Origin: Astragalus membranaceus
Lineage: Eukaryota; Streptophyta; Magnoliopsida; Fabales; Fabaceae
Assembly (NCBI GenBank): GCA_039519185.1
Contig: CM076848.1
Coordinates: 30,485,917-30,549,916, forward strand
DNA length: 64,000 nucleotides
Direction of reading: 5' to 3'
Position numbers and translations under genes: made by a program. Each line of letters opens with the position of its first letter. Positions within the stretch are counted from its first letter, which is position 1. This document shows positions 12,905 through 23,535 of this stretch, piece by piece. The notes beneath the pieces were generated by a model. That model was not told the origin of the DNA. It worked only from the letters and a program-made list of their open reading frames with translations, and searched no databases.

Positions 12905-13822
12905 GAGGTTATGACTTGGCTTGAATAACTGTCAGTTAACAAAGTCTACACACTTTCTGCCTATCAAAACTACTTATTCGGGAGCTCAATATGATAAGAT
13001 TTTTATAGAGAGGATGGTGTCCTTACACAGCGCACCATTGTCTATAATATATGGTTGGGGACCTCAATTCACATCTCATTTTTGGACAACTTTTCAGACT
13101 GCTTTAGGGGCTCGATTAGATCTCGGCACTACTTTCTACTCTCAAACAGATGGTCAATCTAAAATGACAATACAAATCTTAGAAGATATGTTTCATTCAC
13201 GTGTGTTATACCTTAGAGGGAGTTGGGATCAATTACTCTTAATAGAATTTGCTTATAATAATAGTTATCAACCTCGTATTGCATTATATGGGAGACATTG
13301 CAGATCACCGATTGGTTGGTTTAAAGTTGGAGAGTCTAAACCTTAGGGCCCAAATTTGATTCAAGAAGCAATTGAGAAAGTCAAGGTAATTCGAGATCGT
13401 TTGGTGATGACTCAAAGTAGACAAATGTCATATGCAGATGGAAGGCGACGACCTCTAGAGTTTAGTGTTGGAGAACATGTGTTCTTACACGTGTCTCTAC
13501 TGAAGGGAATTTTGAGCTTTGTGAAAAAGGGTGAGCTAAGTTCGAGATTTATCATACCTTTTGAGATTTTAGAGAAAGTGGGGCAGTTGGCCTACTGTTT
13601 AGCCCTTCCACCTGATCTCTCAGGTGCTCACCAAGTTTTTCATGTATCGATGCTCCAGAAGTATGTTTATGATCCCTCTCATATTATTCAACATCAATTA
13701 GTACAGCTTGATGAAAATATTAACTATATTGAGCAACTAGTAGTTATAGTAGACAAATGCATTTGGCGCCTATGGTCTAAGGATATTGTTTCTATAAAAG
13801 TGGTTTGGCGAGGACCAGGTGG
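12905..13822 (+). pseudogene. Ty3/gypsy chromovirus pol remnant (integrase to chromodomain)
   Basis: Two frames (12921-13346, then 13356-13961) read as the C-terminal half of a plant chromovirus polyprotein. They hold the integrase core segment around GPQFTSHFW and QTDGQS, the LEFSVGEHVFL and FEILEKVG segment of the GPY/F region, and a VVWRGPGG chromodomain-like tail near 13800. Conserved acidic positions of the core are substituted: GWGPQF where DRGPQF is usual, and QSKMT where QSERT is usual. A frameshift and stop break it at 13344. The left part of pol and both LTRs are absent. At about 13822 it joins plant-mobile-domain sequence of the opposite strand. Confidence 0.8.
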
Positions 13823-13825
13823 TGA

Positions 13826-14050
13826 TATGATGGGAAAGTGCCACCACCTCCCCCCATGTGTAGCCGCCAGCCTGCTCAAGGTCAATAAACATCCCAAGAT
13901 AGGCCACTTTCACCTTGTTCCCCGACTGGTTGGTGAAAATGGTGGTGCCCAGCAGATATAGAAGATAGGCTCGAGCACCATGCTCCCATCGCTGCTCGAG
14001 CAACATGCTCCCATCGCTGCTCGTAGAGTTATTTACGCTTTCAAATCTAA
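13826..14050 (-). pseudogene. Plant mobile domain (PMD, MAIN-like) protein, C-terminal fragment
   Basis: The minus strand reads EQRWEHGARAYLLYLLG, then TTIFTNQSGNKVKVAYLG and the segment GGYTWGEVVALSH. This is the conserved R-W..AARAYLL..LG..LF..KS block of PMD proteins (MAIN/MAIL family and PMD-bearing transposons). A 25-bp tandem duplication near 13975-14030 shifts the frame at the start of the block. It has the same orientation as, and follows in protein order, the N-terminal PMD piece at 28841-30069; I read the two as halves of one gene. About 60 residues expected between them are missing. Confidence 0.7.
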
Positions 14051-14080
14051 ATAATTGTGAGAATCTCACTAATAATGTTT

Positions 14081-15949
14081 TGATAAATAAAGAAATACAA
14101 AAGAATTATAACTTTTAAAGTTAAGAAAGGTTTAGGGACAAAAGCAACAACGCAGAATGCCCCAGCATCCTGGTGATGACGTCATTAAGACAAAAGCAAA
14201 GTGCAAGTTGCCCAAGTGGGAGATTTCGGCGCCATCCTTGAGGCACCATAGACTACAAGTGGGAATTTTTTAGGGACACTTGTCCTTACACCATTGGACC
14301 CCTTTTCTGTATTTGGTGGATGATCAAATCAAGTTTTTTGAGACAAGTAGAAAAAGAAACTCTAACTTCATCTCAAAGTCACCTTGGTGCCCAAGAAAAC
14401 TTCACTTTATGAAGCCTTAGTTTAACATGATTCTGGTTCTGGCAGAATTGGCTTTATATAGTGGCGCGTGGCTTTTACCTCTTCACAATACCTCTTCATA
14501 TAGTGGCGCGTGGCTTTTACTAGCAATGAATAAGTAAACATTGATTACTTCTCACAATTTTGAAACTTCTAAAAGAAACTCATCTTTTTCCAAAGGTAAA
14601 CTAGAGCTTCTCAATACTCATTAATAATTTCAAGAAATAGTAATTTACAATGCATTGGAATCACACACTTGAATTATGTTTCGAAATGTGAATTGCTTTA
14701 CTTAACAGAAATAAATACCCAAAGGTGATAAGGGCTAGGATTCTGGTTCTGGCAGATTGTTATTGTGGGTTAAGTTGATTTGAGAAGTGTGGCAGAAGCT
14801 AGTAAATTATTGATTGAATCATATAGATTTTAATTAGTTGATGTGGTGATTCTTATTGCTTTGGAGCATTTTCTGAAATTTGAAATGATTAGAATTAAAA
14901 TGTTGGTATTGATACAAATGAGTTCACGTTATAATAGAGAACAGTTGTCTGGTGTCATTAATAGTTACAAGTTTTCGGAATTGATACAAACAACTTCACT
15001 TTATGAAGCCTATAAATACATCTCCTCCTCCTCATTTGAAATCATCTCAAGTTTAGGAATTAGTCTTAGATATACTACTTTGGTTCGACGGAGAGGAAGA
15101 AATTGACAACTTCTTTCTCTACTTCTACACCATTTCTTATTGCTGTTTTATTGCTGTAAGTGATTGCTCCAGCATTGCTAGGCAGAATATGCAAAGGAAC
15201 TCCACTTCTGTAATTTCTATCTTATTTCCTTTCCTTTGAATTTTCAATCATATGAATATGAATCTTTCTGTTTATATGCGTTTAGTTATGTCAAGCATGA
15301 GCTAAACATCTTTAGTTGGGATGCCTTAACTTTGTAATGAACCATTGAATAATTATTATGTTATATTGATGCATGCAATTTAGTTCTTGTGCTATAATTC
15401 TTTCAAACTTATTTTGAGGTTGATCACTCAGAATAAGTAGGGTCATAAATACAGACATGGTTTATGACTTGAACTCAAGAACTAATATGGATAAGTGTTT
15501 TAATAAAAAGAAATTGGTTAATTCCATGCTAAAACCTAGACATAGGATAGCATAGTCCATAGGATGATACTGTGGGAGCTTAATATACAAGGATGAACTT
15601 ATTTAGAACTTAGACATAAGACTTGTAATGAAACCCAGACGTTAGTTGCTGAAAGGCACGCATCCATTGCAAGAGCATCATGTATAACATAATGCTATCA
15701 AAGTAAGTTACTTAAGAAAGAGCATTCCAACTATCTCTTTCAATTGATTTACAACCCATCTTTATTTTGCTTATTTGAAATTCTGTTTTCACAAACTACT
15801 CATCTTTTATTTTATTTTCTGTTTCTCACTAGTATTGCTACCATTTTAAACTCTTAAAAATTAATCAAATCCCTATGGGTACAATCTCTATTTTCTACTA
15901 TATTACTTGTTTTTAGACTGTGTACACTTGCACACCTTTTCTCACAACA
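14081..15949 (+). repeat. 5' LTR of the Athila-like element
   Basis: Bases 14413-15949 align with LTR2 27325-28840. Bases 14081-14412 have no partner in LTR2, whose 5' part appears lost to a CACTA-like fragment, so this stretch is assigned by inference. A TATAAATA box lies at 15011-15018. The end is CACAACA, six bases before the primer site. An 87-codon frame at 14843-15106 is present in both LTRs but spans the promoter and is probably chance. Confidence 0.75.
15011..15018 (+). promoter_or_regulatory. TATA box of the 5' LTR
   Basis: TATAAATA, conserved at 27923-27930 in the 3' LTR. It probably sets the start of element transcription about 30 bp downstream. Confidence 0.6.
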
Positions 15950-15955
15950 AGTTTT

Positions 15956-15973
15956 TGGCGCCGTTGCCGGGGA
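15956..15973 (+). promoter_or_regulatory. Primer binding site, tRNA-Asp type
   Basis: TGGCGCCGTTGCCGGGGA is the complement of the 3' end of plant tRNA-Asp with CCA. It lies six bases after the LTR end. This primer choice is typical of the Athila lineage. Confidence 0.9.
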
Positions 15974-16196
15974 TTGTCATTAATTTTTATTGTTTAACTT
16001 AGTAGTAGATTAGTGATAATTTTACTTTGGTGTTTGTTCCTTGTGCCTCAGCCATTATTGCCCCAGCAATAGTTGCTACAGCATATGTCCAGGTACACAC
16101 CAGAATTCTAGTTAGATCCTGAAATAGAAAGAAAATTCAAGAGGTTTCAAAAACTTCAAAAACAAAGACTTAGAAGCAGTAGTAGCTAGAGTCACA

Positions 16197-17669
16197 ATGT
16201 CTGAACAAGGAGTAGGTTCTGCTCAAGGTTCAGGAAGTGGCAGAGGTTCAGTACATGGTTCTGGTACGGGACATCCAGGATCACACCCCGATGCTAAAGA
16301 AGAACACAGGCAGTAGTTCCTCAACATGGATCCTATAGGTATGATAAATGATAGAGATAGACCAATGAGAGACTATGCTATGTTTGATCATCTAAACATA
16401 CAAACTAGCATAGTCAGGCTTGAGCTCAATACAAATCATTTTGAGTTCAAGCATGTGATGTTTCAGATGCTTCAAACAATTGGTCAATTTGGTGGTTCTC
16501 CTCGTGAGGACCCTTATTTACACTTGAAACAATTTTTCGATGTGAGTAGTAATTTCATCATTCCTGGTGTTTCAGAAAATGCTTTTAGATTAAAACTTTT
16601 TCCCTATTCTTTGAAAGATAGAGTCAAGGCTTGGTTAAATTAATTGGAGCCTAACTCTATCACTGATTGGAATAAGTTAGCTGAAAATTTTAGCAAAATA
16701 TTTCCCACCTGTAAAGAATGCCAGGATGAGAAATGAAATCACCTCCTTTAGACAAAAAGAAAATGAATCATTGTTTGAAGCATGAGAAATATGGAAAGAA
16801 CTTTTGATAAAATGCCCCCATCATGGTATACCTGTCATTATCCAAATGGAAATATTCTATAATGGTCTGGAGCCCAAACCAGACACATGCTAGATGCATC
16901 AGCTGGGGGAGCATTATTGAACTCATCTTACAATGAGGCCTGTGAGTTGATAGAAAGAATTGCAACCAATAGCTACAGCTGGCCTACAGAAAGAATTAGT
17001 GCCCAAAAGAAAACAGTTGGAGTTCATGAACTTAGTGAAATATCAGCCCTATCAGCCCAAGTAGCCTCCCTTACCAACATGATCAAAAACCTCAGCCCCA
17101 CCAATGCTCCAGCGTCCAATGTTGCAGCATTAACAGAAACCACAGCAACAATAGAACAAGCCCCTCCAGGATCAACTAGTTGTGTATACTGTGGAGGATG
17201 ACACTTGTATGAAGAATGTCCCAGCAACTCTGTGTCTGTCAACTATGTAGGATACAATAAAAACAACAACCCTTGCTCAAACATCTAGAACTCTGGTTGG
17301 AGAAATCACCCTAATTTCAAATGGGGTAATAATAATACAGCAGCATCCAATGCTGCAGCACCATCCACTCCACCAGGATTCCACTCTCAAAAAATTACCA
17401 AAGACCCCTCTGCACCAGAAAATGATAACTCCTTAGAAGCCATGTTTAAGGCATACATGAACAAAACAGATGCTTTCATCAGTGAAACAAGAACTGCATG
17501 GCAAGCCCATGATTCCTCTATTAAAAATTTAGAGAACCAAATGGGGCAATTAGCTACAGCTTTATATCAAAGGCCTAATGGATCACTTCCATCCACCATA
17601 GAAGCCTCAACCTCACAGAAGCATGGTAAGGAACAGGTAAAAGCTATTTCTTTGAGAAAAAAGACTTGA
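16197..17669 (+). pseudogene. Athila-like gag remnant
   Basis: From the ATG at 16197 the frame has a stop at about 16315, then reads the capsid-like block at 16326-16643 (motifs NDRDRPMRDY, FEFKHVMFQMLQTIGQF, LKLFPYSLKDRVKAWL). A stop at 16641 and a frameshift follow, then 16887-17201 with the zinc knuckle CVYCGG...LYEEC, broken by one more stop, and 17442-17669 with a coiled-coil-like stretch ending LATALYQRPNGSLPS. The order and motifs match Athila gag. At least three disabling lesions are visible. Confidence 0.8.
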
Positions 17670-17854
17670 CAGAACCTTATGATACAGAATGTTGAGGTAA
17701 GGAAGAAAAAGAAAAAAATGAAAAAAATTATGCTAATGCTGAAGCATCGAATGCTCCAGCATCTGGTTTAGGCAATGCTGAAGCATCCAAAATTGCTCCT
17801 ATACCACCACCAAGGATAATTCCAGAGTACCATTCTCCTCCTTTTCCACAAAGG

Positions 17855-19215
17855 TTGAGGAAGGCTCATGAAGAAAAACAATTTAGCAAATTCCTTGAGG
17901 TATTGAAGCAGTTACACATCAATGTTCCCCTAGTTGAAGCTCTTCAACAAATGCCTAATTATGCCAAATTTATGAAAGGCGTGCTTGCAAAGAAAATAAG
18001 ATTAGGGGAATTCGAAACAGTTGCCATGTCAAAAGAATGCAGCATGATCATGCAAAATAAAATCCCAAGGAAGTTAAATGATCCTGGCAGCTTCACAAAT
18101 CCATTTTCAATTGGAAAAATTTATGCAGCTTGTGCACTATGTGATTTAAGAGCAAATATCAACTTGATGCCTAAATCCATATTTACACAACTTGGAATTG
18201 GAACTGTCAGGACAACCACTGTAACCCTTCAGTTAGCAGATAGATCAATAGCATATCTTGAAGGAATTATAGAAGATGTTTTAGTTAAAGTTGACAAGTT
18301 TGTGTTTCCTGCAGATTTTGTTATTCTTGATTTTGATGCCGATAAAGAAGTACCAATCATACTTGGAAGACCATTCCTGGCAACTGGAAAGACACTCATT
18401 GATGTACAGAAAGGTGAACTGACCATGAGGGTCAATGATCAAGAGGTGAAGTTCAAGGTTATGAATGCTCTAAAGTATCCTAATGAGGATGCTAATGAGT
18501 GTTCATTTGTAGTCTCTTTGGACCAAGTATTGCAGAAGCATTTCCACAAGCAATATGATCACTTGACCAATGCTTTAGCATCCATTGCTCCTGCATTCTC
18601 AGAAGAAGATGCTATGGAAAAAGAAGCTCTGCCAAATGAATTAGTTGTGAAAGAGGTATGGGCAAGAAAATATGAATCTCTGGATCTTGAAGACTCAACC
18701 CTCAAAAAGAATGTTCCTTCAATTGAAAAACCTCCTCAACTTGAACTTAAAGAATTGTCCCAGCATCTGAAATATGCCTTTTTAGGGGAAAATGATACTC
18801 TTTCTATGATGGTTGGACCTCAAACAAGTGGGCAGGCAGAATTGTCCAATAGGGAGATCAAAAGAATACTTGAAAAGATGGTTGGACCTACAAGGAAAGA
18901 TTGGTCAATGCACTTGGATAATGCCTTGTGGGCTTACAGAACAACATTCAAGACACCCCTAGGAATGTCACCCTATAGGCTAGTGTATGGAAAGGCATGT
19001 CATCTACCTGTGGAATAGGAGCATAAGTCATATTGGGCAATTAAGAAGCTCAATTTCAATCTTGATCAAGCATGTGCATCTAGGCTTTTACAACTTAATG
19101 AACTTGAAGAAATTAGACATTTTGCTTATGAAAATGTTGAAATTTACAAAGCCAAGACAAAGGCATGGCATGACCAAAGAATTCAAAGAAGGGAATTAAT
19201 TGAAGGAGGTTGGTA
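17855..19215 (+). pseudogene. Protease fused in frame to the integrase C-terminal half by a large internal deletion
   Basis: A 387-codon open frame (17855-19018) begins with the linker and aspartic protease region: CDLRANINLMPKSIF at the active site, where Athila proteases usually read DLGAS, then ILGRPFLATGKTLIDV. It reaches the motif LKYAFLGEND near 18770-18800, normally just before reverse transcriptase, then continues without a break into SGQAELSNREIKRILEK, WAYRTTFKTPLGMSPYRLV and GKACHLPVE, which belong to the end of integrase. Reverse transcriptase, RNase H and the integrase zinc and catalytic segments are absent. A TAG at 19016 interrupts the frame, which otherwise continues to the solo LTR at 19218. 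Confidence 0.85.
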
Positions 19216-19739
19216 CTTGTAACGCCCTGAATGTTTAATTAATTATTTAATTGAATTATTTAGGAAATTAAGTTGTAAGAAAATATTAGAGTAAAAATAT
19301 ATTTTTGTATATGGGCCTATTGTTGGTGTTAGGAGTAGTAAAATAAGGGGGTGTAAAGAAGGCCCTTGAAGCTAAAGTCGCATAAGTGTATGAGAAAGCC
19401 CATAAGACTAAATAAATTATAAATAGGTGTTATTTGAGGGTTTTCTCATTTTAGAAGAAAAAAAAATAAGAATTTGGAGAGAAGAGCAAGGAGGGGGCGA
19501 CGAAGAGAGAGCTAGGGCAAGGACCAAAGAGAGTTCAACTTCAATCCAAGGTAAGGGTGGGGTTCTAACTCTATAATCGGGTATATGAAGGGCTTTATGT
19601 AGGAAGGTTAAGGAACCCTAGGTGTTGTTAATTCTTGAGAACCCTAGTTGTAGATATTGAACCCTAAATGTTGATATTGAATCCTATTGATGATGTTTGT
19701 TACCTATTGATGATGTGTGAACATGTTTGTTGATGATTG

Positions 19740-20165
19740 GGAACCAAAAATCTGTCCTGGGCGCCATCTTGTTGTTCGTAGGTTGCTGGGTGCCGTCCTG
19801 GGCGCCACTTTGTTGTTTGCTGGTCCTGGGCGCCATGGGAGCCGATTGTGGTTGTTGCTGGGCGCCAAGGGCGCCAATGTTGTGGCTGCCCTGTGTTGTT
19901 CTGGCGCACTGGGCGCCAATGTCTGGCTGCCCGTTGCTGTTTCTGGCGCACTGGGCGCCATGGGCGCCAAGTCTAGCTGCCCTGTTGCTGATGTTCTGGC
20001 GCACTGGGCGCCATGGGCGCCATGTTGGCTGCCCTGTTCTGTTGCTGGGCGCCAATGTTGTGGCTGCCCTGTGTTGCTGCTGGGCGCTGTGGGCGCCAAG
20101 GGCGCCAAGTGTGGCTGCCCTGTGTTGTGCTGGCGCAGTGGGCGCCAAGGGCGCCAAGTGTGGCT
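19740..20165. repeat. GC-rich GGGCGCCA minisatellite in the solo LTR
   Basis: More than fifteen copies of the near-palindromic GGGCGCCA, arranged in irregular units with 'tggctgccctgt'. The repeat keeps several frames open on both strands (the frames around 19684-20262), which should not be taken as genes. Confidence 0.8.
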
Positions 20166-20239
20166 GCCCAAGGGTGAATCCTATGGTTGTTGCTTGAAAC
20201 GAGTTGTTGATGTTGAATATATATTTAGGCCCACGGTTG

Positions 20240-20400
20240 CTAAATCGTTGATAAGTTGCTAAATTGTGGATAAGTTGCTAAATTGTTGATAAATTGCTAA
20301 ATTGTTGATAAGTTGCTAAATTGTTGATAAGTTGCTAAGTTGTTGAATTGTTGTTGATAAGTTGTTAACCGTTGGTTGAACTGTTGATAATGTTGCACCT
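20240..20400. repeat. Short tandem repeat TTGATAAGTTGCTAAATTG
   Basis: Around six imperfect copies of a unit of about 20 bp, still within the solo LTR. It is simple and probably slippage-derived. Confidence 0.75.
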
Positions 20401-20538
20401 ATTTGGATTTGCCTCTATTTATTGGCAGGTGTTATGTTGTAGGCCTATGGCCAACGTTGAGATTCCGTTGTTGCTGTGCTGCTATGTAACCATTGTTATT
20501 GACTGCCTAAGTATTTATCATCGCGTCGCATGCATAGC

Positions 20539-21995
20539 TGTTGTGCGAAAAGGTGATGTGCAAGTATACACAATCGCAACAAGTAATATAATAATATGTA
20601 AAGTTCGTTCCCACAGGGATTGGAATTAATCTAAGAAGTTTAAGTGTTTAGAAGCTTAGTGAAAAGAATTGAGTACAAAGTAAAGGTAAAGAGTTGTGAA
20701 CATTATAAGTTGTGATAAAACAGTATTAAGTTGAAGTAATTTAAAAGGTGAGTTGGATAGCTCAGTAGTTGTGTAAATTCCCAAGAGTAGTGTTCAAATA
20801 ATATTTAGACGTTGTAGCGCTTCAAAGTCCGTAGACGCTGTAGCGCTTTGGTAGCGTGCCTTTCAGTCACTTTCGTCAGGGTTATGTTACAAGACTCCTA
20901 TGTCTAGGCTCTAAATAAGTTTTACCCATGTATATTAAGCTCTTACAACATTTGCCTTATGAACTATTACTCCCCTATGTCTAGATTTAAGTAGTGTTTC
21001 CTTTAAATGTCTTTAAAGGGTTTTCATTCATATCATTCCTTGAGTTCTCTTTGTGAACCATGTCTGTACCCACAAAGTTACCTTGTTTTAGTTGATCATT
21101 CCCAAACCAAGATTGAAAGCATTATGACACAAGGAATAAAACACAAACGTCATAATATTATACAAAAGTTACTCAAGGTTCATTACACACCAAGACCAAT
21201 CCAACTACAACAAAGTTAGCTCATCACAAGTTCCATCAACATAATACAACTAGAGAGTATGTATTACCGTATGAAGACAAGAGAAGAGTGGTTGCAAAAG
21301 ATACACTCCAATGATCCCAAGTAGCATACAAAGGATGAAGTTGAGGCGTGAGCAAAACCTTGAATGAAGACTAGAAAACTATGCTAAAAATAAAAAGCTT
21401 AAAGGTAGTATAACAATGGAAAAAAGCTACTATGTCATAAGAAGTTCTTTTTCCAAGTTACAACTACTTGTGTCTATGTATGTTACTCACTCATGAAGCA
21501 ACCTATATTAATCTAGAATCTAACTAAGTCTTAATAGAATAATAATATTACATCATGATCATAAGACTTAGATATTATCCTTAAAGTACTTTACAAAAAG
21601 TGCTAATGATGGAGTACACCAACTATCACATGGGTTCCATTTAGGGGGCGCCAAGTGTAATTTAGCATCCACTTGGAAGTCAAAATATCCAGCTGAGAGG
21701 AAGAGATAAGGGTGGTGACTCATCATGTCCTCAAGTGGTCACACAAATATCTCCATGGTCAGCCGTCATATAACGCTGTAGCGTCTCCTTGATAGCATAC
21801 CACTGCAGCGCTAAAGCAAAACATCAAACATATTCACAAAGGCATTGACTATGCCCAAGGTTTAGGGAATTGACTTATAACCTATATTTACTCTAATATT
21901 CATATATTCACATATTTAAGTACTAGAATTACTTGAGAAGTAAGCTTGACTTAAGTATTAGGAGCATAAATAACCTATATAAAATAGAGTTATCA
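20539..21995 (-). mobile_element. Solo LTR in reverse orientation, related to the Athila-like LTR
   Basis: On the plus strand it starts TGTTGTGCG and ends GAGTTATCA, so the element reads TGATAAC...CACAACA on the minus strand. An exact 5-bp duplication ATAGC flanks it (20534-20538 and 21996-22000). Blocks such as the 'cctatgtctag' stretch, the 'aatccctgtggga' stretch and the 'gtgtatacttgcaca' end are shared with the outer LTRs in the same order but clearly diverged. This makes it a related family, not a copy. Confidence 0.88.
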
Positions 21996-22757
21996 ATAGC
22001 ACCCCACGTTGGCCTGGACTGGCAAATTATGTTGAATTTACGTTGAAGGCTTATGCCTTGTTGATGCCTCTATTTATTGGCAGATTTTTACGTTGGGAGT
22101 TCTGCTCCGATGGTACCACATGCATGTGCATAGTATTGAGTCGCATTCATATTGCACCCTTAAGTGACTATGTTGATAACTTGTGATTGATCGAAGTTGA
22201 TTGTTGGCTGAGAAGTGGTTAATTTAGATCCTCTGATTCTAATATATTGTTTTTCATATGTCCTATTATATGGTTTGATATCTCACCCCTTCTGTTTGAA
22301 TGTTGCCCCTCTGTCGGTAACGTGCAGGTAATTACGAATGAAGGCCGCTTACCTTCGTTTGATCGAGTTGGTGTCGTCGCTCTGATACGTAACACTCGGG
22401 TGGGGGGGGAATGAACACATGTTTTCATTATTGTTTGCTATGTTATTTTGTTGTTGGAACTTCAAGTTGTTACTTTGCCGTTTTTGAGCTGTCTTAAGTT
22501 GGTTAAAGACGCCACGTTTATTTGAATTGATTTTGTTGCGAATCCGCTGCGTAGTAATGAAGATGATTCATTTTTAAAGACTAAAAGGTTGTTTATCGGT
22601 TCCTCCAAAAGTAAGTGTTATGTATTCGTTTTCACAGGCGAATTAACCTGTTTGTTGTTTTTACGAAGTAAGTGTGGCACTCCATTGTATGTTGGAAATT
22701 TTTATAAACTCTGATTTTCGTATTATTTTACCGGGTAGAATGGGGTGTTACAGTACT

Positions 22758-22959
22758 ACTCTATAACTCTAGACTGAAATTATTCAAATCAAGGTGGTCA
22801 GGACCATTCAAATTGTTGGAAGTCTATCCTCATGGTGCTGTGGATTTATTTGATGAAGCTTCCCAAACCACCTTCAAAGTTAATGGACAAAGAGTGAAAA
22901 AGTACTATGGTGAACATGTGGTGAGAGACAAAGTCACCACTCATTTCCAAAATCTCTAA
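22758..22959 (+). pseudogene. Integrase C-terminal end of the Athila-like element, after the nested insertion
   Basis: This continues the host frame after the solo LTR: LLYNSRLKLFKSRWSGPF, then PHGAVDLF, TFKVNGQRVKKYYGEHV and a stop at 22957. These are the usual last motifs of Athila integrase. The join with the left part needs a frameshift in addition to removal of the insert. Confidence 0.8.
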
Positions 22960-23100
22960 ATCAAGGAGACAGTCAGACTGAAAGACTCTTAATTCAATCG
23001 CTTTCTGGGAGGCAACCCATGAATTTTTGATTTACTAATTAACTTGTTTATTTTAGTGTGTTTTGTTATTTTTGCAGAAACAAAGTGGAAGCAGACAAAA

Positions 23101-23127
23101 TTGCTGGAGCATCCATTGCTCCAGCAT
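23101..23127. repeat. Small hairpin of the element's GCTCCAGCA motif
   Basis: TGCTGGAGCA and TGCTCCAGCA flank a five-base loop (TCCAT), giving a ten-base-pair stem. It lies in the spacer between integrase and the second frame. Confidence 0.7.
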
Positions 23128-23535
23128 TGAAGGAAACCCATTGCTCCAGCAATAAAGGAAGTCTATTGCTCCACCAATGAAATGACAATTTTAAACTAAG
23201 ACTTTCTTCATTGCCAGCGCACACAGGAGTAAAACACAGTTTTTGTTTGGCATAATTATCCTGTGAAAGACACCTAAAAGCCCACGTGTCACTCTGCATT
23301 TATGCCCACTTTGAACCAACGGTCATTTTTTGTGTCACATCACAACCCACTAACCTCACCTAATCCCCCACTAACCCTAATCACCCCACTCCATATTTAA
23401 AACCACCCCACTTCTAACCCAATGTTACCGTTGTCAAAATTTCAAAATTCTCTCAATCTTAATCTCTGAAAATCTCAAACACACTTCCCACTTCATCTTT
23501 AAACCGTCAACTCCTAAATCTTCCAGAAACTTATC

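Larger units (their letters stand above)
19218..22752 (+). mobile_element. Solo LTR (TGTAACGCCC...GTTACA), itself interrupted by another solo LTR
   Basis: The ends are TGTAACGCCC and GGGGTGTTACA, starting TG and ending CA, flanked by an exact 5-bp duplication GTACT (19213-19217 and 22753-22757). Without the nested insert it is about 2.07 kb. No internal coding region is present, so it is best read as a solo LTR left after recombination. It lies within the integrase C-terminal region of the Athila-like element, in a sense orientation if TGTAAC is its 5' end. Its lineage is not settled. Confidence 0.85.

Noticed and set aside
14843..15106. 87-codon frame present in both LTRs
   Set aside because: It spans the LTR TATA box and shows no domain; presence in both copies follows from LTR identity.
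19684..20262. Long frames on both strands (Ala/Pro/Trp-rich)
   Set aside because: They stay open because of the GGGCGCCA tandem repeat in a solo LTR; nothing supports expression.
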